A stretch of DNA of 5,450 nt from Candidatus Aenigmatarchaeota archaeon (GCA_016198625.1 JACQIH010000039.1:1-5450); one strand, 5' to 3'; counted from the first letter of the stretch, positions 1-5,259 are shown. Numbers and translations are program-made. Notes: generated by a model not told the origin, from the sequence alone.

Positions 1-140
1 TCAGGGACAGCTTCGACGTTCTCGTGAATCCCGCGGGCATATCGGCCGTCGCCGTGCTGATGGCGATAGCAATCATCGCAGGGCTTTTCTTTTTCAGGAA
101 AAGGCTTCTCGCGCCTTTCGCGAAAAAGGAAAGGGGATAG
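1..140 (+). CDS. C-terminal end of a membrane-anchored extracellular protein (partial)
   Basis: The last 45 residues of a gene that begins outside the window, read from position 3 to the TAG at 138-140. The visible part starts RDSFDVLVNPAGIS, then has one hydrophobic segment (about residues 15-31 of the fragment, rich in Ala, Ile, Val, Leu and Phe), then a strongly basic tail (RKR, later KKER). By the positive-inside rule this is a type I membrane anchor, with the bulk of the protein outside the cell and a short cytoplasmic tail. In archaea, genes just ahead of FtsX-like permeases often encode surface proteins with NEW3/COG1361 S-layer-like beta domains and this kind of C-terminal anchor. That identity is inferred from context, since the diagnostic domain is not visible. 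It lies 114 bases before the permease on the same strand, with no AT-rich promoter between them, so the two are probably co-transcribed. Confidence 0.7.
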   Translation, partial: RDSFDVLVNPAGISAVAVLMAIAIIAGLFFFRKRLLAPFAKKERG

Positions 141-254
141 CACGGCTTTCATTCGCCTAAGGGAGTGCGTTAAGGCGATAACCATGCTTTGTTTCAGCGT
201 TCCAGATTCAGCCTTTAGCGAAAGCCACGGCCTTTCTTCCATCTTCCCGGCGGG

Positions 255-1490
255 GTGTTCCTTGTGAGAACAACTCTTTTCCTCGCCTACAAGGACATGG
301 TCAGGGACAGGAAGATAGTCCTGCTCGTCATATCGCTGCTCGCGTTTTCTTACATAAACCTGACGTTCTTCCCGGCTTTCCTGAACGGCCTCAGCAACAC
401 GTTCCAGGACGAGGTCATCAACACAGGAACCTCGCACATAATAATCCAGCCCGGAATCGATTCGGGCCAGACCTACATCAATTCCGAATCGAGCATACGG
501 AAAAAGATAGACCTCATACCGGGCGTGGTGGGCTCTTCCGGCACGATAAATTTCGCGGGCACGGCCTCGGCCAGGGGCAAGCAGGCGAGCGCGAGGGTCG
601 AAGCCATAACGCCTTCTGAAGACGATGAAGTGACGACAATAAGGGAAAAGGTGGTAAAAGGCGAGTACCTCAGCGACGGCGACACGAACGAAGTGCTGGT
701 CGGCGAAATAATCGCGGGCAGGAAAATAGAGGAGCTGATAGGGAGGGAAACGTCGTTCGGCTTGTCCGTAGAAGGCCTGGGCGGCATCGAGCCCGGCGAC
801 AGGATAACATTATCGTTCCCGAACGGCGCCAAGAAAGAATACAGGGTCAAAGGCATAGTGAGCAGCCAGGGATTCGGCTTCGTCTCGCAGACAATCTACA
901 TGAGCAAGAAGGAAGCCAACCGCGTGCTCGGCCTGAACGACCAGGCTTCGCAGATACGCGTCAGGCTGAACAACAAGAACGACGCCGCCCGCTACAAGAA
1001 CCTGATACTCGAACTCGGCGTTCCCAGCGTCGAAATAATGACGTGGCAAGAGGCGTCGTCGTTCGTCGAGGGCATAAACCAGACCTTCAACGTTGTAATA
1101 CTCGTGACGACGCTGGTCGGCATCATCATAGTCATATCGACGATAGGGATCGTGGTTTTCATAAACACGTCGCGCAAGCGCAGGATAATCGGCGTGCTGA
1201 AAGCGATAGGCATGAAGAACAACGACATAATGTACGTCTTCCTGCTCGAGTCGCTTATCTTCGGGATAGCGGGCATAATCCTCGGCAATATAATAGTATA
1301 TTCCTCGCTGCTTTACTTCAGCTCGAATCCGATACCGCTGCCCATAGGCACCCTGAGGCCCGCGCTGCCTGTCGAGACCGCCGTGAATTCCGTGATAATC
1401 CTGTTCATGTCATCAATGGCAGCCGGCTACGTTCCGGCGAGGATGGCGTCAAGGCAGGATATCCTTGAGACGATAAGGGTCGTGGAATAG
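255..1490 (+). CDS. ABC transporter permease, FtsX/MacB type
   Basis: Membrane subunit of a type VII (MacB/LolCE-like) ABC system, which works by transmembrane force transmission rather than by a classic channel. The 411 residues are of normal family length. TM1 is at about 21-42, followed by a large extracytoplasmic MacB-type periplasmic core domain (about 45-275), then the FtsX domain with TM2 (278-304), TM3 (326-352) and TM4 (375-393). The cytoplasmic coupling segment after TM2 reads RKRRIIGVLKAIGMKNNDI, matching the family's R-x-EIG-x-L-x-A-x-G pattern. The end (GYVPARMASRQDILETIR) matches the usual PARRAA-x-x-DP-x-EALR tail. The start is uncertain: GTG 255 gives the longest frame, but GTG 264 has a better-spaced ribosome-binding-like GGGGTG (252-257, six bases away) and would give MRTTLF. 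Its partner ATPase follows after an 83-base spacer. The substrate cannot be told from sequence; lipoprotein, peptide or antimicrobial export are family possibilities. Confidence 0.93.
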   Translation: MFLVRTTLFLAYKDMVRDRKIVLLVISLLAFSYINLTFFPAFLNGLSNTFQDEVINTGTSHIIIQPGIDSGQTYINSESSIRKKIDLIPGVVGSSGTINFAGTASARGKQASARVEAITPSEDDEVTTIREKVVKGEYLSDGDTNEVLVGEIIAGRKIEELIGRETSFGLSVEGLGGIEPGDRITLSFPNGAKKEYRVKGIVSSQGFGFVSQTIYMSKKEANRVLGLNDQASQIRVRLNNKNDAARYKNLILELGVPSVEIMTWQEASSFVEGINQTFNVVILVTTLVGIIIVISTIGIVVFINTSRKRRIIGVLKAIGMKNNDIMYVFLLESLIFGIAGIILGNIIVYSSLLYFSSNPIPLPIGTLRPALPVETAVNSVIILFMSSMAAGYVPARMASRQDILETIRVVE

Positions 1491-1537
1491 AAACTTTGCT
1501 GCTCCAAGAAACTTTTTAGAAAAAAGTTTCATCAAAA
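1490..1537. repeat. Perfect inverted repeat with flanking direct repeat in the permease-ATPase spacer
   Basis: Positions 1508-1517 (GAAACTTTTT) and 1521-1530 (AAAAAGTTTC) are perfect 10-bp complements separated by AGA. A direct copy of GAAACTTT begins at 1490, on the last base of the permease stop, exactly 18 bases before the copy at 1508. CATCAAA also occurs twice, at 1530 and 1548, again 18 bases apart. As RNA the inverted repeat would form a long A-U-rich hairpin with a U5 tract in its 5' arm. It could be a transcription terminator or attenuator after the permease, a protein-binding operator, or one copy of a dispersed intergenic repeat. Nothing visible decides among these. Confidence 0.75.
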
Positions 1538-1545
1538 ATAATATG
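1534..1545 (+). promoter_or_regulatory. Possible TATA-like promoter ahead of the ABC ATPase
   Basis: The AT-rich run AAAAATAATATG lies about 30-40 bases before the ATPase start, just after the inverted repeat. Archaeal TATA boxes sit about 25 bases before the transcription start, so transcription would begin near 1566, leaving a very short leader. The composition fits but the match to consensus is loose. The ATPase may simply be read from the permease transcript. Confidence 0.3.
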
Positions 1546-1554
1546 ATCATCAAA

Positions 1555-1577
1555 GGAGATTTATGGTGAAAATATGA
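1555..1577 (+). promoter_or_regulatory. Tandem ribosome-binding sites and four-codon frame at the ATPase start
   Basis: GGAG at 1555-1558 precedes an ATG at 1563 that opens only four codons (Met-Val-Lys-Ile) before TGA at 1575-1577. That TGA overlaps the ATPase ATG at 1574 as ATGA. Inside this small frame lies GGTGA (1565-1569), a good archaeal ribosome-binding core four bases before ATG 1574. The GGTGA supports 1574 as the ATPase start. The small frame could be a leader or could be chance. Confidence 0.5.
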
Positions 1578-2251
1578 TAACGCTCAAAAATGTCCATAAG
1601 ATTTATGCAATGGACAGCATAAGGATACACGCGCTTAATGGCATCGATTTGCACATAAAGAAAGGCGAATTCGTTTCTATAATGGGGCCCTCGGGCTCGG
1701 GAAAGAGCACCCTCCTGCACATCATAGGCGTTCTCGACAGGCAGACGAAGGGCGACGTGAAATTAAACCAGGCCGATGTCGTGAAACTCTCGGAAGAGCA
1801 GCGGACCCTGTTCAGGCTGGAGCAGATAGGATTTATCTTCCAGTTCTATTCATTGCTGCCTGAGCTGACCGCGCTGGAGAACGTGATGCTGCCCAGGATG
1901 CTTTCCGGGAAAAGCCGCGAGGAATCAAGGAACAGCGCCAGAGAAGCCCTGGAGAAGCTCGGCCTTGGCGAGCGCCTGAACAACTATCCGCACCAGCTTT
2001 CGGGCGGCGAGCAGCAGCGCGTCGGCATCGCCCGCGCGCTAATAAACGAGCCGAAGCTGCTCCTGGCCGACGAGCCCACCGCAGCCCTGGACAGCAAGAC
2101 CGCCCTGAACGTCATCGATGTTTTCAGGAAGCTCAACGAAGAAACCAAGCAGACAGTCGTGCTGATAACACACGAGCAGGAACTAGGCAGGATGGCCGAC
2201 CGAGGGATATTTCTGAAAGACGGCGTCATCGAGAAGGAAAGGCATTTCTGA
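1574..2251 (+). CDS. ABC transporter ATP-binding protein, LolD/MacB type
   Basis: Cytoplasmic ATPase that drives the upstream FtsX-type permease. At 225 residues it has the usual length of a single-domain LolD/FtsE-like subunit. All nucleotide-binding elements are intact: Walker A GPSGSGKS (38-45), Q-loop FIFQ with Gln90, signature LSGGE (142-146), Walker B LLLADEP ending in catalytic Glu167, D-loop ALDS (171-174) and switch His200 in LITHE. The segment FQFYSLLPELTALENVMLP is typical of the MacB/LolD group. ATG 1574 is chosen because GGTGA lies four bases upstream and the protein then begins MITLKNVHKIY, the normal family start. It is separated from the permease by a repeat-bearing AT-rich spacer, so the two subunits may not be made strictly one-to-one from one message. 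Confidence 0.96.
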   Translation: MITLKNVHKIYAMDSIRIHALNGIDLHIKKGEFVSIMGPSGSGKSTLLHIIGVLDRQTKGDVKLNQADVVKLSEEQRTLFRLEQIGFIFQFYSLLPELTALENVMLPRMLSGKSREESRNSAREALEKLGLGERLNNYPHQLSGGEQQRVGIARALINEPKLLLADEPTAALDSKTALNVIDVFRKLNEETKQTVVLITHEQELGRMADRGIFLKDGVIEKERHF

Positions 2252-2259
2252 TTTCTCAA

Positions 2260-2278
2260 CATGGATTTTTATTCCATG
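2260..2278. terminator. Small hairpin downstream of the ATPase gene
   Basis: CATGGA (2260-2265) and TCCATG (2273-2278) are perfect complements around a seven-base AT loop that includes five T. It lies nine bases after the ATPase stop, so it could mark the end of the transporter transcript. Archaeal termination mainly needs T tracts, and the only one here is inside the loop, so the role is uncertain. Confidence 0.35.
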
Positions 2279-2305
2279 AAGACCGCCGATTCGGACCATG
2301 ATTAA

Positions 2306-2316
2306 TTCTTATAATT
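2306..2316 (+). promoter_or_regulatory. TATA box for the DUF2267-dehydratase unit
   Basis: TTCTTATAATT centred near 2311 resembles an archaeal TATA box and sits in a clearly AT-rich stretch between GC-rich genes. Transcription would start near 2335-2340, leaving a leader of about 25 bases that still contains the ribosome-binding site at 2353-2360. Confidence 0.5.
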
Positions 2317-2352
2317 GATTCTTCCTTACTCTTTACAGCAATTTTGCTTGAC

Positions 2353-2360
2353 GAGGTGAT
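2353..2360 (+). promoter_or_regulatory. Strong ribosome-binding site
   Basis: GAGGTGAT is an eight-base match to the complement of the archaeal 16S rRNA 3' end, three bases before ATG 2364. It is the strongest such site in the window and suggests efficient translation of the DUF2267 gene. A second in-frame ATG at 2370 (giving MTGLESF) is also within reach. Confidence 0.8.
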
Positions 2361-2363
2361 TAT

Positions 2364-2915
2364 ATGGCTATGACAGGTCTGGAATCCTTTGATAGAACAC
2401 TGCAGAAGACGAACGAATGGCTGAGGGAGCTCATGGACGACCTGCACATGGAGAACAGGAACGAGGCGTACCACGTACTGCGAAGCGTCCTCCAGGCGCT
2501 GCGCGACAGGCTGCCGCGCGACGAGGCGGTGCAGTTCGGGGCGCAGCTGCCGATGCTGGTGCGCGGGTTTTACTACGAGGGCTGGGACCCGTTCAAGGAC
2601 CCCGCCGAAATCCGCTCCGGGGAAGAGTTCTTCGCGAGGATAAGGGAATATTTCCATTTCCAGCGCGGCACGAGCCCGGTGAATCCTGAAAGGTACGCCA
2701 AAGCGGTCTTCTCGCTGCTCTCGAGAAAGATGGATGCCGGGGAGATAGAGGACATAAGGGACAACTTCCCTGACGACATCAAGGGCCTGTGGGGGCTCGA
2801 AACTGCCCTCAGGATTGATGATGCGGCCCAGAAAAAGGCTGCTGAATACGTGATTCAGAAATCCGAGGCAGGGACCGGAAAAGGCAAAAGAAAAGGGAGA
2901 ACTGGTAAAAAATGA
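2364..2915 (+). CDS. DUF2267 domain protein with basic tail
   Basis: A 183-residue soluble, mostly helical protein with no signal peptide or membrane segment. It starts MTGLESFDRTLQKTNEWLRELMDDL, a very typical DUF2267 opening. Two helical repeats follow: one around 34-74 (AYHVLRSVLQALRDRLPRDEA, then QLPMLVRGFYYEGW) and one around 110-145 (AKAVFSLLSRKMDAGEIEDI, then FPDDIKGLW). These are the hallmark 'LRxVLxxLRDRLP...YYEGW' and 'GExxDIxxxxPxxIxxLW' motifs. The last 15 or so residues are a Gly/Lys/Arg-rich low-complexity tail beyond the domain, which might bind nucleic acid or just be disordered. The family has no established biochemical role, and I infer none. It begins a two-gene unit with its own promoter and strong ribosome-binding site, and its stop overlaps the dehydratase start (ATGA, 2912-2915). 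Confidence 0.9.
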   Translation: MAMTGLESFDRTLQKTNEWLRELMDDLHMENRNEAYHVLRSVLQALRDRLPRDEAVQFGAQLPMLVRGFYYEGWDPFKDPAEIRSGEEFFARIREYFHFQRGTSPVNPERYAKAVFSLLSRKMDAGEIEDIRDNFPDDIKGLWGLETALRIDDAAQKKAAEYVIQKSEAGTGKGKRKGRTGKK

Positions 2916-3295
2916 AACTGGAAAAACTATCTTCGCAGGAATGCGTCCCGTGCGAGGGCGGGATGCCGCCGATGCAGCTCATGGAAGCCGAGAAAATGCT
3001 GCGCGAGCATGCGCAGCAACTGCAAGGATGGAAAATATCGCACGCCACAATGAAAGGCAAGACGGTTCTCACGCTCGAGAAATCTTTCCGGTTCAAGGAA
3101 TCGCAGAAAGGCGCGGACTTTGTCCATGCGCTCTGGGAAGCCGCGGAGAAGCAGGGGCATCATCCGGACATTATGCTCAGCTACGGCCGTGTCACGGTCG
3201 CATGGGCAACGCATTCAATTGCAGGACTTAGCCAGAACGACTTCATAATGGCCGCAACGACGGAAGAAATATACGGGAAATTTGAAAGCGTATAG
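2912..3295 (+). CDS. Pterin-4a-carbinolamine dehydratase (PCD/DCoH family)
   Basis: Cytoplasmic enzyme that dehydrates 4a-hydroxytetrahydropterin, the product of pterin-dependent hydroxylases, back towards dihydropterin (EC 4.2.1.96). Some homologues instead serve molybdopterin metabolism or protein dimerisation. The 127 residues show the complete signature: Trp40 in LQGW, the GHHPD motif with His83, His84 and Pro85, then VTVAWATHSIAGLSQNDF with His101 and Asp110. The spacing of the three histidines and the aspartate matches that of rat PCD (His61, His62, His79, Asp88, from memory), so it should be active. The N-terminus CVPCEGGMPP (from residue 11) is a common extension in microbial members. 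The start is fixed by the ATGA overlap with DUF2267, implying translational coupling. No aromatic amino acid hydroxylase is in the window, so the pterin substrate is unknown. Confidence 0.94.
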   Translation: MKLEKLSSQECVPCEGGMPPMQLMEAEKMLREHAQQLQGWKISHATMKGKTVLTLEKSFRFKESQKGADFVHALWEAAEKQGHHPDIMLSYGRVTVAWATHSIAGLSQNDFIMAATTEEIYGKFESV

Positions 3296-3310
3296 CTCTT
3301 TCTAATTTTT
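3296..3310 (+). terminator. T-rich terminator after the dehydratase
   Basis: The stretch right after the dehydratase TAG is pyrimidine-rich and ends in TTTTT (3306-3310), with no stem. Archaeal RNA polymerase can terminate at such T tracts, and a new TATA-like box follows at once, so this is a likely transcript boundary. Confidence 0.4.
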
Positions 3311-3321
3311 GTTATTTAAGA
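3310..3321 (+). promoter_or_regulatory. TATA-like box ahead of the CobW-family GTPase
   Basis: TGTTATTTAAGA contains TTATTTAA (3312-3319), centred about 30 bases before ATG 3346. Transcription would start close to the ATG. No convincing ribosome-binding site precedes that ATG, so the message is probably leaderless or nearly so. Confidence 0.45.
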
Positions 3322-3331
3322 ATTCTCTTTG

Positions 3332-3346
3332 TGGTATGATTTACCA
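3332..3346. repeat. Short inverted repeat abutting the GTPase start codon
   Basis: TGGTA (3332-3336) and TACCA (3342-3346) are perfect complements around TGATT. The right arm ends on the A of the ATG, and the element covers the predicted transcription start. It could be an operator or chance, as five-base arms are short. Confidence 0.3.
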
Positions 3347-4230
3347 TGAAAACGCCCATCTCAATCATCACGGGCTACCTCGGCGCGGGCAAGACGACCT
3401 TGCTGCAGAGGATAATAGACGAGGCCGAGGAGCGCATAGCGATACTGATGAACGAATTCGGCGAAATAGCAATAGACAGCAAAGTGATTCAGGGCGAGAA
3501 CATCAACATGGTCGAGCTTGCGGGCGGCTGCGTCTGCTGCTCCCTGGTCGGCGAGTTCGAAGCCGCCGTCAAGGAAATCATCGAGAAGGCAAATCCTGAA
3601 CTGATTGTCGTGGAAACGACGGGGGTCGCGGAACCGGACGCGCTGGCTTTCGACATCGAAGACAACATACCTGTCGTGAGGCTTGATTCTATAATCACCG
3701 TCGTCGATTGCGACTCGATAATACGCTATCCCAACATCGGCCACACGGGCGTCGCGCAGATAGAGATGGCCGACATACTGATACTGAACAAGCGCGACCT
3801 CGTCACGGACGAGCAGTACGAGGTTGTCCAGGAGATATGCAGGAACCACAACCCGAAGGCCATGATATTCCGCGCGGTGAAGGGCAATGTCAATACGCGC
3901 CTGCTTTTCGGGACGAGCTTCGAGCGCGCGCTGAAAAGGAAGGATCATAAAGAGCATCTGGAAGAAGTCGAGCATTTCGGGTACCAGACCGAGTCAGCCT
4001 TCAGCCGCGAGAAATTCGAGCATCTCGCGGAGAAAATCCCGGGCAACATATACCGCGCGAAAGGCTTTGTCAGGTTCAGCGACGGCGCGTACCTGTTCAA
4101 TTTCGTCGCGGGCCGCTGGTCGCTGGAGAAGTTCAGCGGCGACGAAAAGACAAGCCTGGTCTTCATCGGCACGAACGCCAAGGCCAGCGAGGAAGAAATA
4201 GCGAAGGCATTAAAGGCTTGTGAGGAATGA
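3346..4230 (+). CDS. COG0523/CobW-family G3E GTPase, putative metal chaperone
   Basis: A GTP-binding protein of the G3E group, whose members insert or deliver metals (zinc, cobalt, nickel) to client enzymes in the cytoplasm. At 294 residues it is compact for the family, which usually has 300-400. Visible elements are Walker A GYLGAGKTT (10-18), the metal-binding CxCC in GGCVCCSL (Cys62, Cys64, Cys65), the ETTGVAEP segment (90-97) and the guanine-specificity motif NKRD (148-151). A smaller CobW C-terminal domain spans about 210-280 (IYRAKGFVRFSDGAYLFNFVAGRW). A modest histidine cluster (His201, His204, His210) lies in the linker, but there is no long His-rich tract. It lacks the N-terminal extension of ZNG1-type activators. 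The metal and client are not determinable here. It heads a probable unit with the isomerase-like and archease genes. Confidence 0.94.
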   Translation: MKTPISIITGYLGAGKTTLLQRIIDEAEERIAILMNEFGEIAIDSKVIQGENINMVELAGGCVCCSLVGEFEAAVKEIIEKANPELIVVETTGVAEPDALAFDIEDNIPVVRLDSIITVVDCDSIIRYPNIGHTGVAQIEMADILILNKRDLVTDEQYEVVQEICRNHNPKAMIFRAVKGNVNTRLLFGTSFERALKRKDHKEHLEEVEHFGYQTESAFSREKFEHLAEKIPGNIYRAKGFVRFSDGAYLFNFVAGRWSLEKFSGDEKTSLVFIGTNAKASEEEIAKALKACEE

Positions 4231-4267
4231 ACTTTTCAAAAATAAATGGAACCTGATGTGGGCGAAA

Positions 4268-4810
4268 ATGAAAGAGCAAATGCTTATCCTTGTTGATGAT
4301 AACGACAACGAGCTCGGCACCGCGCCGCGCAGCGTGTGCCACGCCGGGACGGGCAAGCGGCACCGCGCGTTCGTCGTTTTCCTGATAAACAGCGACGGCG
4401 AGATGCTGCTGCAGCACCGCGTCGGGGCGAAACTGGGCGGCAAGAGATGGGACGTTTCTGCCACAAGCCACGTCCTTGCAGGCGAAAACTACGAAAGCGC
4501 TGCAAGGCGTTCCATAAAGCACGAGCTGTGCATAAATTACAGCAAGCCTCTCGCAGATTGCGGCGCCTTCGTTTACACTGAAAACTACAGCATCCATTCC
4601 GAGAACGAGTTTTGCAGGATTTTAGTCGGCGAATGGAACGGGACGTTCATAGCCAACCCGGAAGAGATCACAGAAGCGAAGTTCGTGCCGCTCGCCGAAC
4701 TCGCCGCTGACATGGAGAAGGACAAAGACTGCAAAAAATACACCAAGTGGTTCCATCTCGCGATGAAGAAATTCCTGCAGAGCCCTGCTTCTAAAAGCTT
4801 TCTGGGCTAA
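4268..4810 (+). CDS. Nudix protein related to type I isopentenyl-diphosphate isomerase, catalytic Cys replaced
   Basis: Type I IDI interconverts isopentenyl and dimethylallyl diphosphate in isoprenoid (archaeal lipid) synthesis. Starting at ATG 4268 the protein has 180 residues. Its features fall almost exactly on E. coli Idi numbering (from memory): His25 and His32 (in RSVCHAGTGKRH), His68 for His69, Glu86 for Glu87 in the Nudix helix (GENYESAARRSIKHEL), Glu112 and Glu114 for Glu114 and Glu116 (SENEFC), and a Trp at 161. The catalytic Cys67 is replaced by Thr66 (WDVSATSHV), and the Nudix helix ends ELC rather than ELG. It may be a divergent isomerase or a Nudix hydrolase. GTG 4220, ATG 4256 and ATG 4280 are alternative starts; 4268 gives the family-like N-terminus MKEQMLILVDDNDNELGTAPR. 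With GTG 4220 it would overlap the GTPase gene by 11 bases. Confidence 0.82.
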   Translation: MKEQMLILVDDNDNELGTAPRSVCHAGTGKRHRAFVVFLINSDGEMLLQHRVGAKLGGKRWDVSATSHVLAGENYESAARRSIKHELCINYSKPLADCGAFVYTENYSIHSENEFCRILVGEWNGTFIANPEEITEAKFVPLAELAADMEKDKDCKKYTKWFHLAMKKFLQSPASKSFLG

Positions 4811-4819
4811 TTCGGTAAT

Positions 4820-5245
4820 ATGCCCTATAAATTCCTGAAAGACGTTGCGATAGCAGACGTAGCTTTCGAAGCTTCTGGAAGAACGCTGAAGGAATTGTTC
4901 GAGTCAGCGGGGCTCGCCGTGACGAACACGATGGTCAGGGACCTGAAGAAGGTAAGGCCCAAAGTCACCAAGACGATAAAGCTGAGGAGCGATTCTTTGG
5001 AATCGCTGCTGTTCAACTTCCTGCAGGAGATAATTTTCCTCAAGGACGCGAAGCAGCTGCTGCTGAGCAAGTTCTCTGTCAAGATAGACGAGAAGAAACT
5101 GTTGCTTGCTGGAAAGGCCAGCGGCGAGAAGCTCGACATGGAGAAGCATGAATTGACCGTTGATGTGAAGGCCGTGACTTACCACAATTTCGAGCTGAAG
5201 AAGGAGAAGAACCGCTGGGTCGCGAGGGTTATCCTGGATGTTTGA
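4820..5245 (+). CDS. Archease, activator of RNA ligase RtcB
   Basis: A small cytoplasmic protein that speeds guanylylation and turnover of RtcB, the ligase that joins tRNA exons after intron removal. The 141 residues are of normal length and run the full fold: N-terminal DVAIADVAFEASGRTLKELF (8-27), a central SLESLLFNFLQEIIFLKD (59-76), SKFSVKI (83-89), then GEKLDMEKHELTVDVKAVTYHNFEL (102-126) and a C-terminal WVARVILDV. Asp13, Lys117 and Asp140 sit at the positions of three conserved residues known to matter in human archease (Asp51, Lys144, Asp178, from memory). The usual HTAD motif reads AIAD here, so the His is lost but the Asp is kept. It starts nine bases after the isomerase-like gene, with GGTAAT directly before the ATG, so it is probably in the same operon. 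RtcB is not in the window. Confidence 0.93.
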   Translation: MPYKFLKDVAIADVAFEASGRTLKELFESAGLAVTNTMVRDLKKVRPKVTKTIKLRSDSLESLLFNFLQEIIFLKDAKQLLLSKFSVKIDEKKLLLAGKASGEKLDMEKHELTVDVKAVTYHNFELKKEKNRWVARVILDV

Positions 5246-5248
5246 TTA

Positions 5249-5259
5249 ACTTTATAAGC
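5249..5259 (+). promoter_or_regulatory. TATA box for the final gene
   Basis: ACTTTATAAGC contains TTTATAAG (5251-5258), the best archaeal TATA match in the window. It is centred about 39 bases before ATG 5293, so transcription should begin near 5278-5282. That leaves a short leader holding AAGGA (5282-5286), a modest ribosome-binding site seven bases ahead of the ATG. Confidence 0.6.

Noticed and set aside
144..226. Complementary segments GGCTTTC (144-150) and GAAAGCC (220-226), and CGCCT/AGGCG (154-158 and 173-177), before the permease.
   Set aside because: The arms are short and the first pair is 69 bases apart. There is no T tract or other sign of a terminator, tRNA or riboswitch.
184..267. 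A 27-codon frame (starting MLCFSVPDSAF) with GGCGAT four bases ahead, ending in a GTGA overlap with GTG 264 of the permease.
   Set aside because: The sequence is unremarkable, the ribosome-binding match is imperfect and there is no recognisable domain. A short open frame here is expected by chance, though the overlap mildly supports GTG 264 as the permease start.
2256..2657. Minus-strand frame of 133 codons opposite the DUF2267 gene and its leader.
   Set aside because: It crosses the promoter and ribosome-binding site of a well-supported gene and has no domain features of its own.
3361..3975. Long minus-strand open frame of 204 codons opposite the GTPase gene.
   Set aside because: It lies entirely within a gene with clear conserved motifs. 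Long antisense frames are common in GC-rich coding DNA, and its protein shows no recognisable motif.
4237..4247. AT-rich run that could be a TATA box ahead of ATG 4268 of the isomerase-like gene.
   Set aside because: The match to consensus is weak and the genes are nearly contiguous, so an operon transcript is simpler. It would fit a leaderless start at 4268 if RNA mapping showed one.
4227..4256. Nine-codon frame starting at an ATGA overlap with the GTPase stop.
   Set aside because: It is out of frame with the isomerase-like gene and very short, so the ATGA is probably coincidental.
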